Below are positions 21,911-33,900 of a stretch of 64,000 nt of DNA, piece after piece. The position numbers were made by a program, and so were the translations under genes. How positions within the stretch are numbered: the stretch's first letter is position 1; each line of letters begins with the position of its first letter. The notes under the pieces were generated by a model, which had not been told where the DNA came from, made no database searches, and saw nothing but the letters and a program-made list of their open reading frames with translations. Origin of the DNA: Acanthococcus lagerstroemiae (taxonomy: Eukaryota; Arthropoda; Insecta; Hemiptera; Eriococcidae); contig CM063111.1 in the NCBI GenBank assembly GCA_031841125.1, forward strand, positions 43,040,955-43,104,954, in the 5' to 3' direction.

Positions 21911-22838
21911 CATTCATGAGAAATTCGCAGGAGTCTCAATTTCTTTTTCTTTTTTTTTTCTCTTGTAAACTCAAACTTTTGCATCCCACTCTTTCTCCTC
22001 CGAAAAAAAATTTCCGATGCTAGTGGCTGCTAAAAAACAAGTTACATTTATTGTATTTTCTTACGTAAGCATAGTAATTTTAGTGCTTACTCACTGTAAG
22101 TACTTTCATTTTGATAAGTGTTGTTACCTTCTTTTGAGCGATAAAGTTTTTGTTTTGTCCGTGTTATCTAAGTTCTCTATTTTACCGAACTAGCAGGTTC
22201 ACATTGTTGTAGTATAATGAGCTCAGAATTGGGTTTCTTTTCACACTTAGTTTTGTAAGCACAGGAGTTGTTATTTTTGATTATTTCTGCTAAAGATAAG
22301 GGTTACGTTTCTGTTTAATAAGAATTAATAATACCTGTATTTTCTGATTGTACTTAATTTTTCATTTGCAACTTTTACTTGTAGGTATCATTATTTATGT
22401 AACTCGTCAACTTGATATTAGAAATTAATAAAAGACTTTTACCTGCATACTTGAGTCTTGATCAGTTTCATGCTGCATTAATGAACAAAATTTCAATTTG
22501 CTCACCAAAACGAAGCTGCGAATTATCGTTGATGTGCTTCTGATACATTCATCTGTAACAGTGTTAATGATCATGTTAGTTAATCGTCTTCTTGATGACA
22601 GGCTACCCTCTTCCACCTTTTTCGTGGAAAACGTATAAGTGTTTGTCACTTTTTAAATAACTATTTTCTCACGTCTCAAGAGCGTTAAGAACGTGTAAAC
22701 TTGGTTTTTATGGGTTATATAATGTCAATTATACGAGTACGTAGATTGATTTCGGGATATTGGTCAATAACCTCAGGAAAGCGATTCCAAAAAAAATGAG
22801 TTGGAGTGAAGGTGATATTCGACATGGTAGTCGATATA
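21911..22838. other. Unassigned stretch
   Basis: AT-rich DNA with no recognised gene, RNA or repeat. Confidence 0.4.
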
Positions 22839-23073
22839 TGAAGGGTAAAGAATCAAAACTCACATTTGCCATTTTGCTTCAAGGGCGCAAATAAGTAAAT
22901 TACTGGACACGGGTGCAGGAATATCTTTGCTGCGCCTGTGAACGTGGAGTATGTTATACATATCGCACATTCACAGACATAGCAAAGATATTCCTGCACC
23001 CGTGTACAGTATTTTGCCTATTTGCACCCTTGAAGCAAAATGGCAAATGTGAGTTTTGATTCTTTACCTTTCA
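22839..23073. mobile_element. 235 bp near-perfect palindrome (foldback element), copy 1
   Basis: The two ~115-base arms are inverted copies: GGTAAAGAATCAAAACTCAC at the left border returns as GTGAGTTTTGATTCTTTACC at the right, and GCAGGAATATCTTTGCTGCG pairs with the AGCAAAGATATTCCTGC block. TATA flanks both ends. A second copy lies at 47345-47575. A transcript would form a long, nearly continuous hairpin. Confidence 0.85.
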
Positions 23074-23331
23074 TATAAGTTTTCAGGGTCGCTGAATTCG
23101 ATTTTATAAATAACTTCTAGATGTAACTTATTAAGATTCCACCAAAGAAGGTCTGCAATGTTAGCACTCATCAAGCACGTCAACATTCGACGGCAATCAG
23201 CAAATCACAGGGATCTCACAAATTATTCGCAACCATTTCACCATGATGGGAAGACACGAAATGACATTCTCCTATTTTCCCCTTATTTTCGGCGTTAGAA
23301 ATTACCTAAAACTCCAAACCATGTAGTATAA
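23074..23331. other. Unassigned stretch
   Basis: Nothing recognised. Confidence 0.4.
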
Positions 23332-23976
23332 CGGATCATTCGCCAGAAACTGAGAATATTAAGGTGACATTTCTTTTTTTGTTAGACTTTTTCTTTCATA
23401 ATACTTAGTTTATAAGTAGTTCTCAGAGCAGGAGCATCCAAATTTAGGGGAACGTTTCTGTCCACGACGATAGATATCTTGTCCATGGCGAAAACACTGA
23501 TATCCACGACGATGGACGAATCAGCTTTAAGAATTTCGATGATCACGATTCCGTGCCTGAATCGTGTTCAAGGATTAAAACTGTACCAGTAGTGTCACTT
23601 GTTATAAGGCGCATAGGTACATATGTCTTATTTGGGTCAGTCAAAGACTGACCACGACAATGAATTGAAACCCACGTAACAGAACTTTACACCATTCATT
23701 CTGAAAATGTGAAATCACAGGCAGCAAATATTTTCTAAAAGTATAACACGTATTGAGACAAGATGGTAACATTCATGACGATGGACCCTTCTTATGATTT
23801 TTCCTTTCAAAATATGGTAATTGTCTTATCTAATAAATCGGATTTGTGGAATTTGTTGCGGATGTTCTTGTGTAATCCAAAGTAACCCCTCCTTCCAAAA
23901 AAGAAAAAAAAAATTGAAAGTTCGGCGTCAAAATTTACTGGTAAAAAGTATTCTCCGTTCCTGGAGAATGACCCAT
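23332..23976. mobile_element. TIR element (GGGTCATTC-type), copy 1
   Basis: The left end GGATCATTCGCCAGAAACTG and the right end ...CCTGGAGAATGACCCAT are inverted. The interior matches the reverse complement of 46081-46799, for example around GACAAGATGGTAACATTCAT and AT(A/G)GATATCTTGTCCATGGC. No transposase recognised. Confidence 0.75.
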
Positions 23977-24182
23977 ATATTACCCAAAAATGTGAAAATC
24001 AGCAAAATACGAAAATGAATAAATACGCCCCGAAGGTGGTCGAAATATGCAGATATGTGCATTTCCGGCCAAAATATAAAGTTTATTTAATTTATAAATA
24101 CGGCTCATTTTACTGGAAAATCCATGAAATGGAAAAAGTATTATTAATATGCGTCAAGAAAACCATCACAGAAAAGTACCTA

Positions 24183-25232
24183 AGGTAAGATAGCCTAAAA
24201 TATGGACCGGTTCTCAATACGGACCACCGGCCTGTCTCGTCTGTTCATGGCGCTACCTGCCGGCAAAAAATCTGACCTGTTGTCCTTGATGTACTATATC
24301 GATACATGTTGAAATTGCAAACTTTTAACCCCTTCCCCCAACAAATACAAGGAAAAACGATTTTTATACTTTCAACTTTTTTTTGTCATGTACAGGGCCG
24401 TACCAACGGGGGGGGGGGGGGTCAAACCCCTCCAATTAGCCAAAAAACACGAAAAATCGATGGGTTGAGACGAAGAGGAGGGCGGATCTGTAACTGAGCA
24501 CCCTCCACACCAAGAAAAAAATGTATCTCCCTCTTTCTTAAAACCTGGTTACGGCCCTGGTCATGCACGTTTTGTGTCATAATTTTGGAAAAAAGTAACT
24601 GAAAATTTTTTCGAAGGAGTTATTCTGAGCTCAAAAGAATGCGATTCGAATGCCATTTAGAGTTTTTTCAGACCTTGCAGTAAGTCATTTTGAAAAATGG
24701 TTGTTTTGGTAACCGCAATATGGACCACCTTTGATTGAGCTCAAAAATCTAGTTAATTTTTATGAATGGAATAAAGACGTTAATTATGGACCGAAAAAAA
24801 ATGCAATCGGCTGTTCTTAGCGTTAAAAAAATGAACTGGGTGTCTAGAAGCCTCCAAACTACATTCCGCTCCTTTGACGATTTGTAAGCGATTTCTAACG
24901 TGATCAAGGTGTTAGAATCTTTGAATTCATGATACGATGTACTTAGCTTTTCTTCACTTATCAAAACTGTTCAAATGAACGTTTATTTTTCAATTCCGAT
25001 TTTTTAATGGCCCAGATTAAGAGTTCAAATTTTCAATTTTCTAAAATCAGGACATTTACAGAAAAAAATCATTAAAAATTCAATTATTATTATTTTTTTC
25101 ATATTTCCTTTTGGTGGGCGATACTAGGATTTTTTGGCTACCATTCAAGGCCATTAGCAATATTTTCAGGCTCACAGGATCAACTTATAATAAAAAAAAA
25201 CAAACTGTGGTCCACATTAGGCTATCTTACCT
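24183..25232. mobile_element. AGGTAA-type TIR element (1,050 bp)
   Basis: The left end AGGTAAGATAGCCTAAAATA, followed by TGGACC, is matched in reverse complement by the right end TGGTCCACATTAGGCTATCTTACCT. The first 16 positions are identical. TATGGACC recurs internally near 24721 and 24786. It contains a later hAT-like insertion (24393-24559). Related ends bound 4362-9649 and 38708-39617. No transposase is seen. Confidence 0.75.
24393..24559. mobile_element. hAT-like nonautonomous element nested in the AGGTAA element
   Basis: Ends CAGGGCCGTACCAACG and, inverted, ACCTGGTTACGGCCCTG. Flanking 8-mers GTCATGTA (24385-24392) and GTCATGCA (24560-24567) match at seven of eight positions. A G-run follows the left TIR. 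At 167 bp it has no coding capacity. Confidence 0.85.
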
Positions 25233-26213
25233 CATGCATTCGCATAAAAACCCGCTCCCCCGTATCACTTTGCTCTCGACGGTCAAACTTGTTGTTCCTC
25301 CGTTCAGAGAATTTCGCGCAAACCTTAGGTTCTTACAAATTACGCAGGTTCACTAGTCACCAAATATTATAAGTGGTATTTTCGATTACTAGAACAATTT
25401 TAAATCGTTCATTCATTTCGGTCATCAAAAGTAATAAAATGGAAAATTAACACCTGTTAAATGAAATTCGCTGCTCCTATCAACATTGCAGACTTGTTAA
25501 AATCCTTTTTAAGCCCAGAGTTAGATTTAGAGATTTTTTTCTACCAGTGGCTCATTAAGGATTTTCGTACGGAAGAGAGGGGGGTATCCCTGGTTCTTGA
25601 AATTTTAACTGGGCTCCATTTCCTCATTCGTGAATCCATCACTGCCTTCAATCCCGTTTCTACATTCGAGGATTTGGGATGAATTGGTTAATAGTGTCTA
25701 GACTATACGAGCTAAAGACCAAAGGGTAAAACGTTATTTCGATAAACGGTCGTACAATTTGGTTTTTGAAACGATCCACCTGCTCGTAAATTGGACGACT
25801 TGGAACGTTTAGAGCTTGAGAATCGTTTCGCCTCTCGAGGATAAGACATTGTACGAGTCACCCAGCTGGCTCGTTTACGAATTTAAATCTAGCTTTCTTG
25901 TCCATCGAAATAGAAGAAGGGTTGCAACGTGCCTCTCTTCGACCAGCTTAATTATTTTCAAAGTCGAGAGAAACGATACCGCCTTGAAATTGGGAGCGTG
26001 TGCGTTTAACGGATTTCGTGTTGCCGGCCATTCGTTTCAATTTACAGTTTATTACACGTTGGGTCATTGACAGGCCTATCAACAAACGGTATTAACAATT
26101 ATCCGTGATCCTACAACTTCCAGGCCCGTAGCAAGGGTTCTTTAAAAGAGTGGGCTCGTTGGGGGCTCGCCAAGGATACCCAACTTATGAATCTTTCCTA
26201 ACAAGGGGGAGGG

Positions 26214-26244
<31 letters not shown>

Positions 26245-26624
26245 TCGGAGTTTTTAGGTACCTAACATTTTTATTGAAGCTGTGTACTTTGAAATCTATT
26301 CTTTTCTAAAAGTGTGCCACTCAAGTATACGTCCGTGACTTTTGACTTACAGTGAGGCGAAAGGAAAAATTTCGCTTCCACTTCGTCTTTTTGTTGCCAC
26401 AAGTTTTTTATCAATAAACTTATAGATAAAGATAAATTTTTCCGTTTGAAATTTAGAAAATTGAGAAAATTGTGAGATTTGGATTTTAGGAATCTAAATT
26501 AAGGTTCACTACAAAAATCGGATGCAATAATTAAAAATCAGTGACTAGTGATCTTAATTTAGATTTTTTTCTTTATCGTTCTTTCAGTCCAGTCGATTTT
26601 ACCCGGTGTATGTTGTTTTCAAAC
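25233..26624. other. Mostly unassigned, with a (GA)n tract
   Basis: 25700-26090 is somewhat CpG-richer and not obviously repeated. A hAT-like start, CAGGCCCGTAGCAAGGG, occurs near 26124 without a visible partner. A (GA)n microsatellite occupies about 26213-26240. No gene is recognised. Confidence 0.4.
26213..26240. repeat. (GA)n microsatellite
   Basis: About fourteen consecutive GA units. Confidence 0.95.
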
Positions 26625-26788
26625 CCACCGGCGGCATAGCCGAGTGTATATGTGCGTTGCTGGAGGGGGGGGGTCTAGACTCCTTTGAAGCGTCATCAAA
26701 TAGGGCTTTTCTAATTTTAGCACCCCCTCTAACACCTCCTCCCTCTTTGGTCAAAACCAGATCCCCGAACCCTAGGTTAGCTACATTA
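26625..26788 (-). mobile_element. Short hAT-like element relic (GTCTGGTC family)
   Basis: In reverse complement it contains GGATCTGGTTTTGACCAAAG, GTGCTAAAATTAGAAAAGCC and a C-run, matching 27183-27621, 44441-44568 and 53429-53565. The ends are too decayed to define a target duplication. Confidence 0.65.
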
Positions 26789-27182
26789 CAGGAATCCATT
26801 GTGAGGCGATGGAGGAGAAAATCCAATTTTTTCATAGATTTATATTCCAGTCCACATTGATTTCCCGATGTTGCGTGTGAAAATAAATTCGAATTTAAAA
26901 GCAAAAAATTATAATCCTTCATTGGAAACTGTAGGTTTTGTCTCCCGAATGCAAAACCTGGTGAGATATTCTAACAAAATGACCAAGAAGACCCCCACGT
27001 TGATTCCCCACGTCAAGTTGCTTTTATCTCCTCTCAAAAGTGAAATTTTACTACAGGGGGCTGAAATCCGACTCTGATTAAAAAATCTATGGAAATGATC
27101 GAAATGAACCTTTATTTTGATAGTTTGAAGCCGAGTCATTTGAAGCATAAAATTTTCATTTTGGGCCCAAAATGGGAGATGA
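26789..27182. other. Unassigned stretch
   Basis: Nothing recognised. Confidence 0.4.
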
Positions 27183-27621
27183 CAGTATAGCCAGCCTAGT
27201 GTTCGAGAGGGTCTGGTCTTGACCAAAAAAGGAGGGGGACGTCACAGAGGGTACTAACATTAGAAAAGTCACTATTCGGGTCGTCCAACGCTAGTATCGA
27301 CTACTCTTATCAGCGACCAAAACGTGAAGTTTTTGACACATGCAGCAAAATTTTGGAGTCTAGGTATAAAAATAGTCTTAATCGAAAGAAAATTCTTTGT
27401 TCGAAAAATTCTTTTCTCTTTAAATACTTTAAAAACGTCTTACTTTTCGAGATATTTCAATTATAATGAGTATGTACATTAATGGGGGAAATGCATAGAT
27501 TCATGTTTTTGTCCTTATCACTAGTGTTTGATTATAACGCGCTCTGACGGATGGACGGCCCGAATCGGACGAAGTCACAAGGGGGACCCAGACCTTCTCG
27601 AACCACCTGGCTACACCACTA
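27183..27621. mobile_element. hAT-like nonautonomous element (GTCTGGTC family)
   Basis: The left end CAGTATAGCCAGCCTAGTGT, with TCGAGAGGGTCTGG following, is mirrored at the right by CCAGACCTTCTCGAACCACC and CTGGCTACACCACTA. The flanks GGAGATGA (27175-27182) and GGAGATAT (27622-27629) share six of eight bases. TIRs are ~38 bp. The interior is unassigned AT-rich DNA. Confidence 0.7.
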
Positions 27622-27629
27622 GGAGATAT

Positions 27630-28989
27630 AGAATGTTCGGATTTACAAAGCAAAAAACAAATTCCGAAGGGTTGTTCGATATCCTTTCTTCAGAATGAGA
27701 AAAGTTAGTGGACTCTCAGCTCCTGTTTGGGACAGAAGGATTTTGTGATTCTCCAAAGATCTAAGAACATGATTTTAGTTATTTGAGAGATCCTACTTGA
27801 TTCTTTTTTCAGCTCCTTACATAATAAAGACAGCATATCGTTGCAGAATAAGGTTATCTCTGATTGTTCTGAAATGTCGATTACACCGATCGGATCTCTC
27901 ATCCCTCCCTATCCATCCCAATTAGAAAAACGCGTGTTCCCTCACAACGCGCCACTCATTCTCATCGCATGTATGCGGTCGCCATTAAAAAATTTATTCA
28001 TAACTCGGGTTAAGGAAAAAAAAAATCAATTTCACGTTAAATCTCTCGCTGATAACTTTTTCGATAGCGAGAAAACTTTTGTATCAATCCGAGCTCCTTA
28101 CAGAGGATTATATATTTCTTTCATCTCTGGTAGGTGCTTCGCGGGTAACTATTTTGAAAAGTTTCCCTCGCGGTTTCAAAAACTCTTCCTCCCAGATGCT
28201 TAATATTTCAAATTAATGTTGAAATCCGCCAGCTAGAAACGGAAAATTACCGGTGCCCGGATAGTTGAAAAGTATGTAACTATACGGGGGCTCTGTTCGC
28301 AACCATAAAACAAAGCAAAGGCGAGCGGATGCAGCAAGTTGTACTTATCCATTTGAACTCGTGTAATGAACCATCTGACGAAGGAGAACACGTACGTGGA
28401 TTATCATTGAACAGAGCTTAATCCATGTGTTATATACGTATCGCAGATGCTCGAATGTACTTTTGCGGCTTACCGGTTGCCACCCACCACTTTCCCCTTT
28501 CCAGTTTACAGTTGTTTCTGAATTTCCACGAAATTAATTTGACCGAACTACGTAATGCCGCGAATTAATAAGTTCGTGTATTCCACCCCGACAGAATATA
28601 GAGAACTTCCACTAGTGTTCTCCGTGATACATTATTATTCCTCTAGTTTCAAAAGTGAGATTACATTCTCGGGTTAGGTAATATTTATTCATTCGACCAA
28701 TAAGTGATATGAGACCTTGCGGCAAGATAGGTTGACCCAGTGCCCTAGAAGTCGAGGGGGACAGTTGCCCCCAATTCATGAAGCTGGAGAGGGGCAGTAG
28801 TACCATTCTGCCCCCAGTTTTAACAAAGTTAATTCTAAGAATAAGAGCTAGCTAGGGTGTGATCCAGAAAATACTTTTTTTTGAACAGTTGGACTCCCTG
28901 TCAAGAATTTCTCAAATTTTCGACTTAAACTCCGTTCACATTTTCTTCATTCTGTTGAAGATGACGTCATGTAAATCCAGTTTGTTAAC
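27630..28989. other. Unassigned stretch
   Basis: 28200-28600 is moderately CpG-rich and not obviously repeated. Around 28725-28815 runs of GGGG/CCCC with GGGGACAGTTGCCCCC resemble short-transposon ends, but no full element could be delimited. The 120-codon frame at 27841-28203 has no recognisable domain. Confidence 0.35.
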
Positions 28990-30100
28990 GATGATAATGG
29001 TAAAACAAATCCAAAATCTTAAAAGCAAATGTTTCAGGAAAATCCACCTCAAAAAATTCGCTCACACCTACTATGGATCGGATAAATCAACGCTCCTGAA
29101 ACTTTACCGAACTCTCATCCGTCCAGTAATCGACTATGGTGCACCACTGTGCGGTTCTGCATCTCAATCCTCGACTCTCTAAATACTATACCGAACTCAT
29201 GTCTAAGACTTACAACCGGTGCCTTCCGAGCTAGTCCTATCGACAGTCTGCTATGCGAGTCATTCGAACCACCTCTAAACATTCGAAGGCATCTCATCTG
29301 CACAAATGCTATCCTTAACATTCTCGCTGACCCGAACTTCACCAGCCCCCCTTCATTTCATGATCTCTCCTAATTCCCTCCCTTTCAACAACAACAATCT
29401 CTTACAATCGATCATCCAAACTAATACCAAATTATTACATCTCCCCTATAATATCAATTCACCTTTGCTTCTCATACTCACCAAAGCTAGATCTATTACT
29501 TACCAACCTCGACAAATCCCAACAAAATCTCAATATCATCTCCTGAACAAATACCCTAATTCTATCCAATATATACTGATGGCTCCAAATCAGCAGATAA
29601 ATCCGGATGCTCCATACCCACTACCCGCACACTTCTTATATCCTTTCAACAGAACTTTATTCCACTAATCTTATCATCCAATATTGCCTAGACCTCACAC
29701 TAAACGACTTCTTGATGCTTACCGACTCATTATCAGCTCTCCTATCCCTATTAAATTTCCACAAAATGAAACAACATCCCATCTCCGAAAAGATAGTACA
29801 AAATGCTATAGTCCTCAAACAAAGAATTCACCCTACATTGGATCCCCTCAAAACGACATAGCCGATGAAACCGCTAAACTTTCCTTGAACATTTCTCCAA
29901 TCCCTAACATTCTAATCCCGATATCAGACGTCAGAAAAATCAGTAAATCATACGTGCACAAATCCTTCCAACGACACTGGGATCAAGTCCCACCAACTAA
30001 CAAACTAAAATCCATAAAAACCACAGTCAAAAGTTCAGAAAAGACGAAGTAATACTTTTTCGACTAAGAACTGGACACTCCGCTCCCACTCATACAGGGT
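28990..30100 (+). pseudogene. Non-LTR retrotransposon with RNase H domain, 5'-truncated and frameshifted
   Basis: The order of motifs is that of the 3' half of an I/R1/Jockey-type ORF2. First come the reverse transcriptase thumb region (STLLKLYRTLIRPVIDYGAP, about 29083-29142) and LTTGAFRASPIDSLL. RNase H motifs follow: YTDGSK (about 29572), LTDSLSALLSLLNFH (about 29714) and NDIADETAKLSLN (about 29850). After these come RKDEVILFRLRTGHSAPTHT at about 30041-30098. The motifs fall in different frames, so at least three frameshifts have occurred. The polymerase core and endonuclease are missing, and sequence identity ends abruptly near 30100 with no poly(A). It cannot encode an active protein. 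Confidence 0.85.
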
Positions 30101-30118
30101 AATTGCAGAATAAGGAGA

Positions 30119-30191
30119 CCGGCTTCGAGCTGCGCGGCTGTCATCTGCGTCGCTCTGATACACAGGCGACAGCCGTGCAGCTTGAAACCGG
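30119..30191. repeat. Compact GC-rich hairpin
   Basis: CCGGCTTCGAGCTGCGCGGC (with TGTC) at 30119-30142 pairs with GACAGCCGTGCAGCTTGAAACCGG at 30168-30191, with two or three mismatches and a loop of about 25 bases. It lies just after the non-LTR remnant. Function unknown. Confidence 0.75.
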
Positions 30192-30501
30192 GTTTGCTTC
30201 AGCGTTACTAACTCACAACTTCAGAGTTGCCTAGAATTGTTTTATAAAAATGCCTAAGACTGCCGGAAACTGTAGGAAATTTTTGGAATACGAGCTCGAG
30301 AAAATCATATTTTTCAAATCTAGCACTAGAACTGACACACTGACTAACAACTAAAAACATTACTTTATTAGGCTTTCTAAGCTGTGGAAAGAATGATAGT
30401 TCGTAGCTCTCAGCAGGCAGAACATTCAAGAATGTGAAATGTAAAAAATAAGTGTAGATATAGAATTGTACAGATATAGAAAATTCCTGACATTGTATAA
30501 A

Positions 30502-30578
30502 AAATACCTGAGTGCCGAGAAAATGCTGGAAAAATCTAGAAAATACCTGAGTGCCGGGAAATGCTGGAAGAATCTAGA
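30502..30578 (+). repeat. Tandem duplication of a ~38 bp unit
   Basis: AAATACCTGAGTGCCGAGAA...ATCTAGA at 30502-30540 is repeated at 30541-30578 with four differences. Confidence 0.9.
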
Positions 30579-31454
30579 ATAGACCTTTTCACGGTGGACG
30601 TCACAGCTAACAGTGTCGGCGAAACGACAAAAATCACTTTGGCAGCGACGCAGACTGAAGAGTCCAGATTTGTTTGTTTACTTTTTTTTTAACATGTAAA
30701 ATCCCATAAGAGGAAAAGTGCCCTCACAAAATTGGCCAAAAGTATGTAATTATAGGAATTTCTTACGTCCAGTTGTACAGTCGCGGTTTAAACGTTAAAC
30801 CGGGTTTCAAACGCCCGAATTCGACCGTTTACGGCCTGAAACCAAGTTTATAAAACACTGTGCAACTAGCCGTTAACATTTTCAGTACTCTACTCTTAAT
30901 GCAGAAACATACAGCTTCAATTTAAGCCATTATACAGTTTCTTACACGAATGCAATAACAAATACAACAATGTTGAACTTGTTTCTCCCTTATCAGTAGA
31001 TTTGATCAGTCTGGTGCAAAACAACACACCATTTGTCCACATATAAATAACAGAAACACATAAGAACACAGGAAGATTCACCTTCAACTAAAATCCATAC
31101 ATTGATAACTTACAGAATGGTATTGTCTACTGATAAGATTTTCTATATCCTGAAGGTTGAGGTTACCTTTAAAGTCGTTCTATTTAAAATCTTGAGGACA
31201 CATTTTATTGAGCAGTAACTTAAATTAAAGCTGCACGTTTCAGGATCACATTTATAGGACTCTACATTTTAAGAAATGGGCGAATTTGTTTTCATGATCT
31301 CACAAGTGAGATCTGAATTTCTTCTTATGGGATTTTACATGTTAAAAAAAATGTACACAAAAAATTTGGACGCTGCAGCCGGCGTTCGCTGCGAAATACT
31401 GCGGCAGCCGTGTGTAACATCTCCCGTTGTGACGTCACCATAAATTGGTCTATT
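30578..31454. mobile_element. TIR element (AATAGACC-type)
   Basis: The left end AATAGACC...GGTGGACGTCACA and the right end TGTGACGTCACCATAAATTGGTCTATT are inverted. A second inverted pair, TTAACATGTAAAATCCCATA, occurs about 115 bases inside each end (30690 and 31326). Inner sequence is unassigned. A further terminus of this type (TGACGTCACTAGTAAATCGG then TCTATTT) occurs near 32883-32909, hinting at a second decayed element. Confidence 0.65.
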
Positions 31455-31679
31455 GCCTAAAATCTCAGGCAATTTCCAGAGGGTTGGTAACCTGGTTTGC
31501 TTGTCAAACACCTACTATGGAAGGTGTACGCGCATGTGCGTGAACGTGGCATGCTCTTGTTCCCTCTCGTTCCGCGTCGTCTGTTTTTTGACGTCAAGTG
31601 TGTCGGAATTGCCTGTTTCAGCCCCGCGAAAATGCTTCAAAAAATCAACAGGATGATCAGTCTACATCATAGTCAAGGG
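31455..31679. other. Unassigned stretch
   Basis: Nothing recognised. Confidence 0.4.
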
Positions 31680-31949
31680 CAGGGACGTACCGAAGAGTTT
31701 TTTCTCGGGGGTGGGGTGTTGGATTTTCCAAACTTTTGCTCCATCTACTAAAATTTTCCAATTCCGGTGTGGAGGCTTGGAGGGCAAGCTGTCCCAGTGC
31801 CTCCCTTATTTTCGTCCCTGTAAAAACATAAAGCACAACTCTCCAGTTTTCCCAACTTATTACTAAAATTGTAAATTTTCCCAACAGCTGAGTGCAAAAT
31901 TGCTGCAGGAGGGGATGAGTTTTCCCCTCCTCCCATCGGTACATCCCTG
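31680..31949. mobile_element. Short TIR element (CAGGGACGTACCGA family)
   Basis: The left end CAGGGACGTACCGAAGAG and the right end ATCGGTACATCCCTG are inverted. The interior has the AAATTTTCCCAAC block shared with 7163-7334, 36788-36934 and 63235-63542. No matching target duplication was found. Confidence 0.75.
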
Positions 31950-32999
31950 TCTACTCGAGGAGCCTTCAAACTGCAAAGCTGCAGACTGCAGTCGTGCAGC
32001 TCTACGCTCTATTATTGAAAATTTTTCGTTTGACATTAATATTGATATAATTTGTGTACGTCCACATCGAAAGGGCCTACCTTGTCGGTATTGAGTTAAG
32101 GCCAGGGGGTAATATTCGGATAGATTTCGGTCACAATGAGCCAGACCCGAGGTTTTTAAGTCAAAAATTCGAATTTTTAGGAATTTTTGAAATCAAAGTT
32201 TGAAAAATTGTAATTTCGAGAAAAACGCGTTTAAAGTTTGAGTGAGAATTTTTTTTGAAAAAACGACATTTTTTTAACATTTTACGTTTAAAATGAAAAG
32301 TTTGGACTTATTTCGATGTAAACTGGTGCAGTCAGAAAAATTTTAAAGCTTTCGGCTATCAGCTATCGGCCATTGGCTTTCTAGCATTTTTCTATCAATC
32401 AGTACAATAAATCTGCAAAGTTGATAGTTTTTTTGAACAAATTTGACTTTGTTCTGGAGCCTTGCTAAGAAGCCGGAAGAATATGGCTCATGCTTACAGC
32501 TTTTGGCTTTTACAGAATTGGCTGAAGCTATAGGCTTTCGGCTTTGTTGACAGGCTATTCATCGACTTTCGACTTAAAGCTATCGGCTATCGGTTGACTT
32601 TCAAACCCTTTGATTGACTCCCATAAGAAAGACACTCGGAGCAAAGATCATTATGTAAATACTTCAAAATGAGAAATAATTACGAAATCAAAGGAATATA
32701 TTTTTAATCTAGAAGGTTCTAAATATTCGATAATAAACTTCTGGTTTCTAACAAGTTTCTTATTCTCAGGTAGTAACATAATGATCTTCGCTCCTCGAGG
32801 TTTTCTTATAGAAGTCAATACGTTCGTCGGCCCAACAACAGGTACTTCTTCTAACAGTAACCAAGAACAGTAACACACTGTGTGACGTCACTAGTAAATC
32901 GGTCTATTTAGGCGCTAATTATGGTATTTTAAATGAAAACATACTTCGAGCAATATCGAAATAACAGTATAAAATGCAATTAGATTTTTGATCTAAGTC
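31950..32999. other. Unassigned stretch with a small repeated motif
   Basis: Between about 32340 and 32600 the motif GGCTATCGGC/GGCTTTCGGC recurs irregularly, and a terminus like that of 30578-31454 lies near 32883-32909. No gene recognised. Confidence 0.4.
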
Positions 33000-33900
33000 C
33001 GATTCGGGTTTTAAATCTGACTTTTCTCTTATTTTTTTTGTGGAGGGGGGGGGGTCAGTTTGATTTTGCTGAGAAAATTGAATATGGCATTGGAATAAGA
33101 TTTTTTGAGTCGCTGAGTTCGAATGTTTCATCAAATTTTTGATTCGATCCCGATTTGAACCCTAAAATCCAAATTTGAGACATTCAAACAGATTCATTTG
33201 ACTTTTCTGAAAAACTGAACAAGGGATTGAAACAAGGGTTTTGGATTCACCGATTTTGAAAAATCAATTAGGTTGAATCTGACGTCGATTCGGGCCCCAC
33301 AATCAAAACTTCACTTCTTCAAATGGACAAAAATGATTCGATTCGGAAAATCGAATAAAATATCGAAATGATTTTCTTATGTGGCCGAATTCGAATATTC
33401 AATCAGGTTATCGATTCGGCGCCGATTGGTGCCCCAAAGTCGTCTATTTCCTTCACGAAAAGGCCAACGTGACTCCGACGAAAGCGTTAAAAATGAAGTA
33501 CCAAGAGGAAAGTCTTTTTGGTTTACCGATTTCAAAAATTCATACCGATTTTGGATCTGACCCCGATTTAGTTCAAATATCGAAATTTGATTCCTATAGA
33601 CGAACAAATTGAACAAATTACTAAAATAGATTTTTTCTGTATGTTATTGAGCTCGAAAATTCAGTCAATTTTGTAATCTGGTCCCGATTTGAACTCCAAC
33701 TTTATTCTTCTCCTCCTTAATTTGAAGAGTCTATAACTTATCTTACCCGAGAAACTTGAACTAAATACTAGAATAAAGGCTTTTTGGTCGCTCATTTCTA
33801 AAATTAAATTGGATATTCAATCAAAGTCATGAAAATTCTAACTCCTCTCTACTTCTCTTAGGTCGTACAATTTTGAATTCCAAATTTAAATGATATAACA
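33000..33900 (-). repeat. ~140 bp repeat family, array 2
   Basis: About six degenerate units, each with (G/C)(A)TTTTTGATTCGATCCCGATTTGAAC-like and TT(T)GA(A)(C/A)AA-type blocks and a GGTTTTTTGG(G/T)T(C/T)(G/A)C-like block. Recurrent CCCGATTT, CCGATTTT or CCGATTGG cores at about 33150, 33286, 33421, 33563 and 33683 give ~120-140 base spacing. The orientation is opposite to 43622-44165. Confidence 0.7.
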
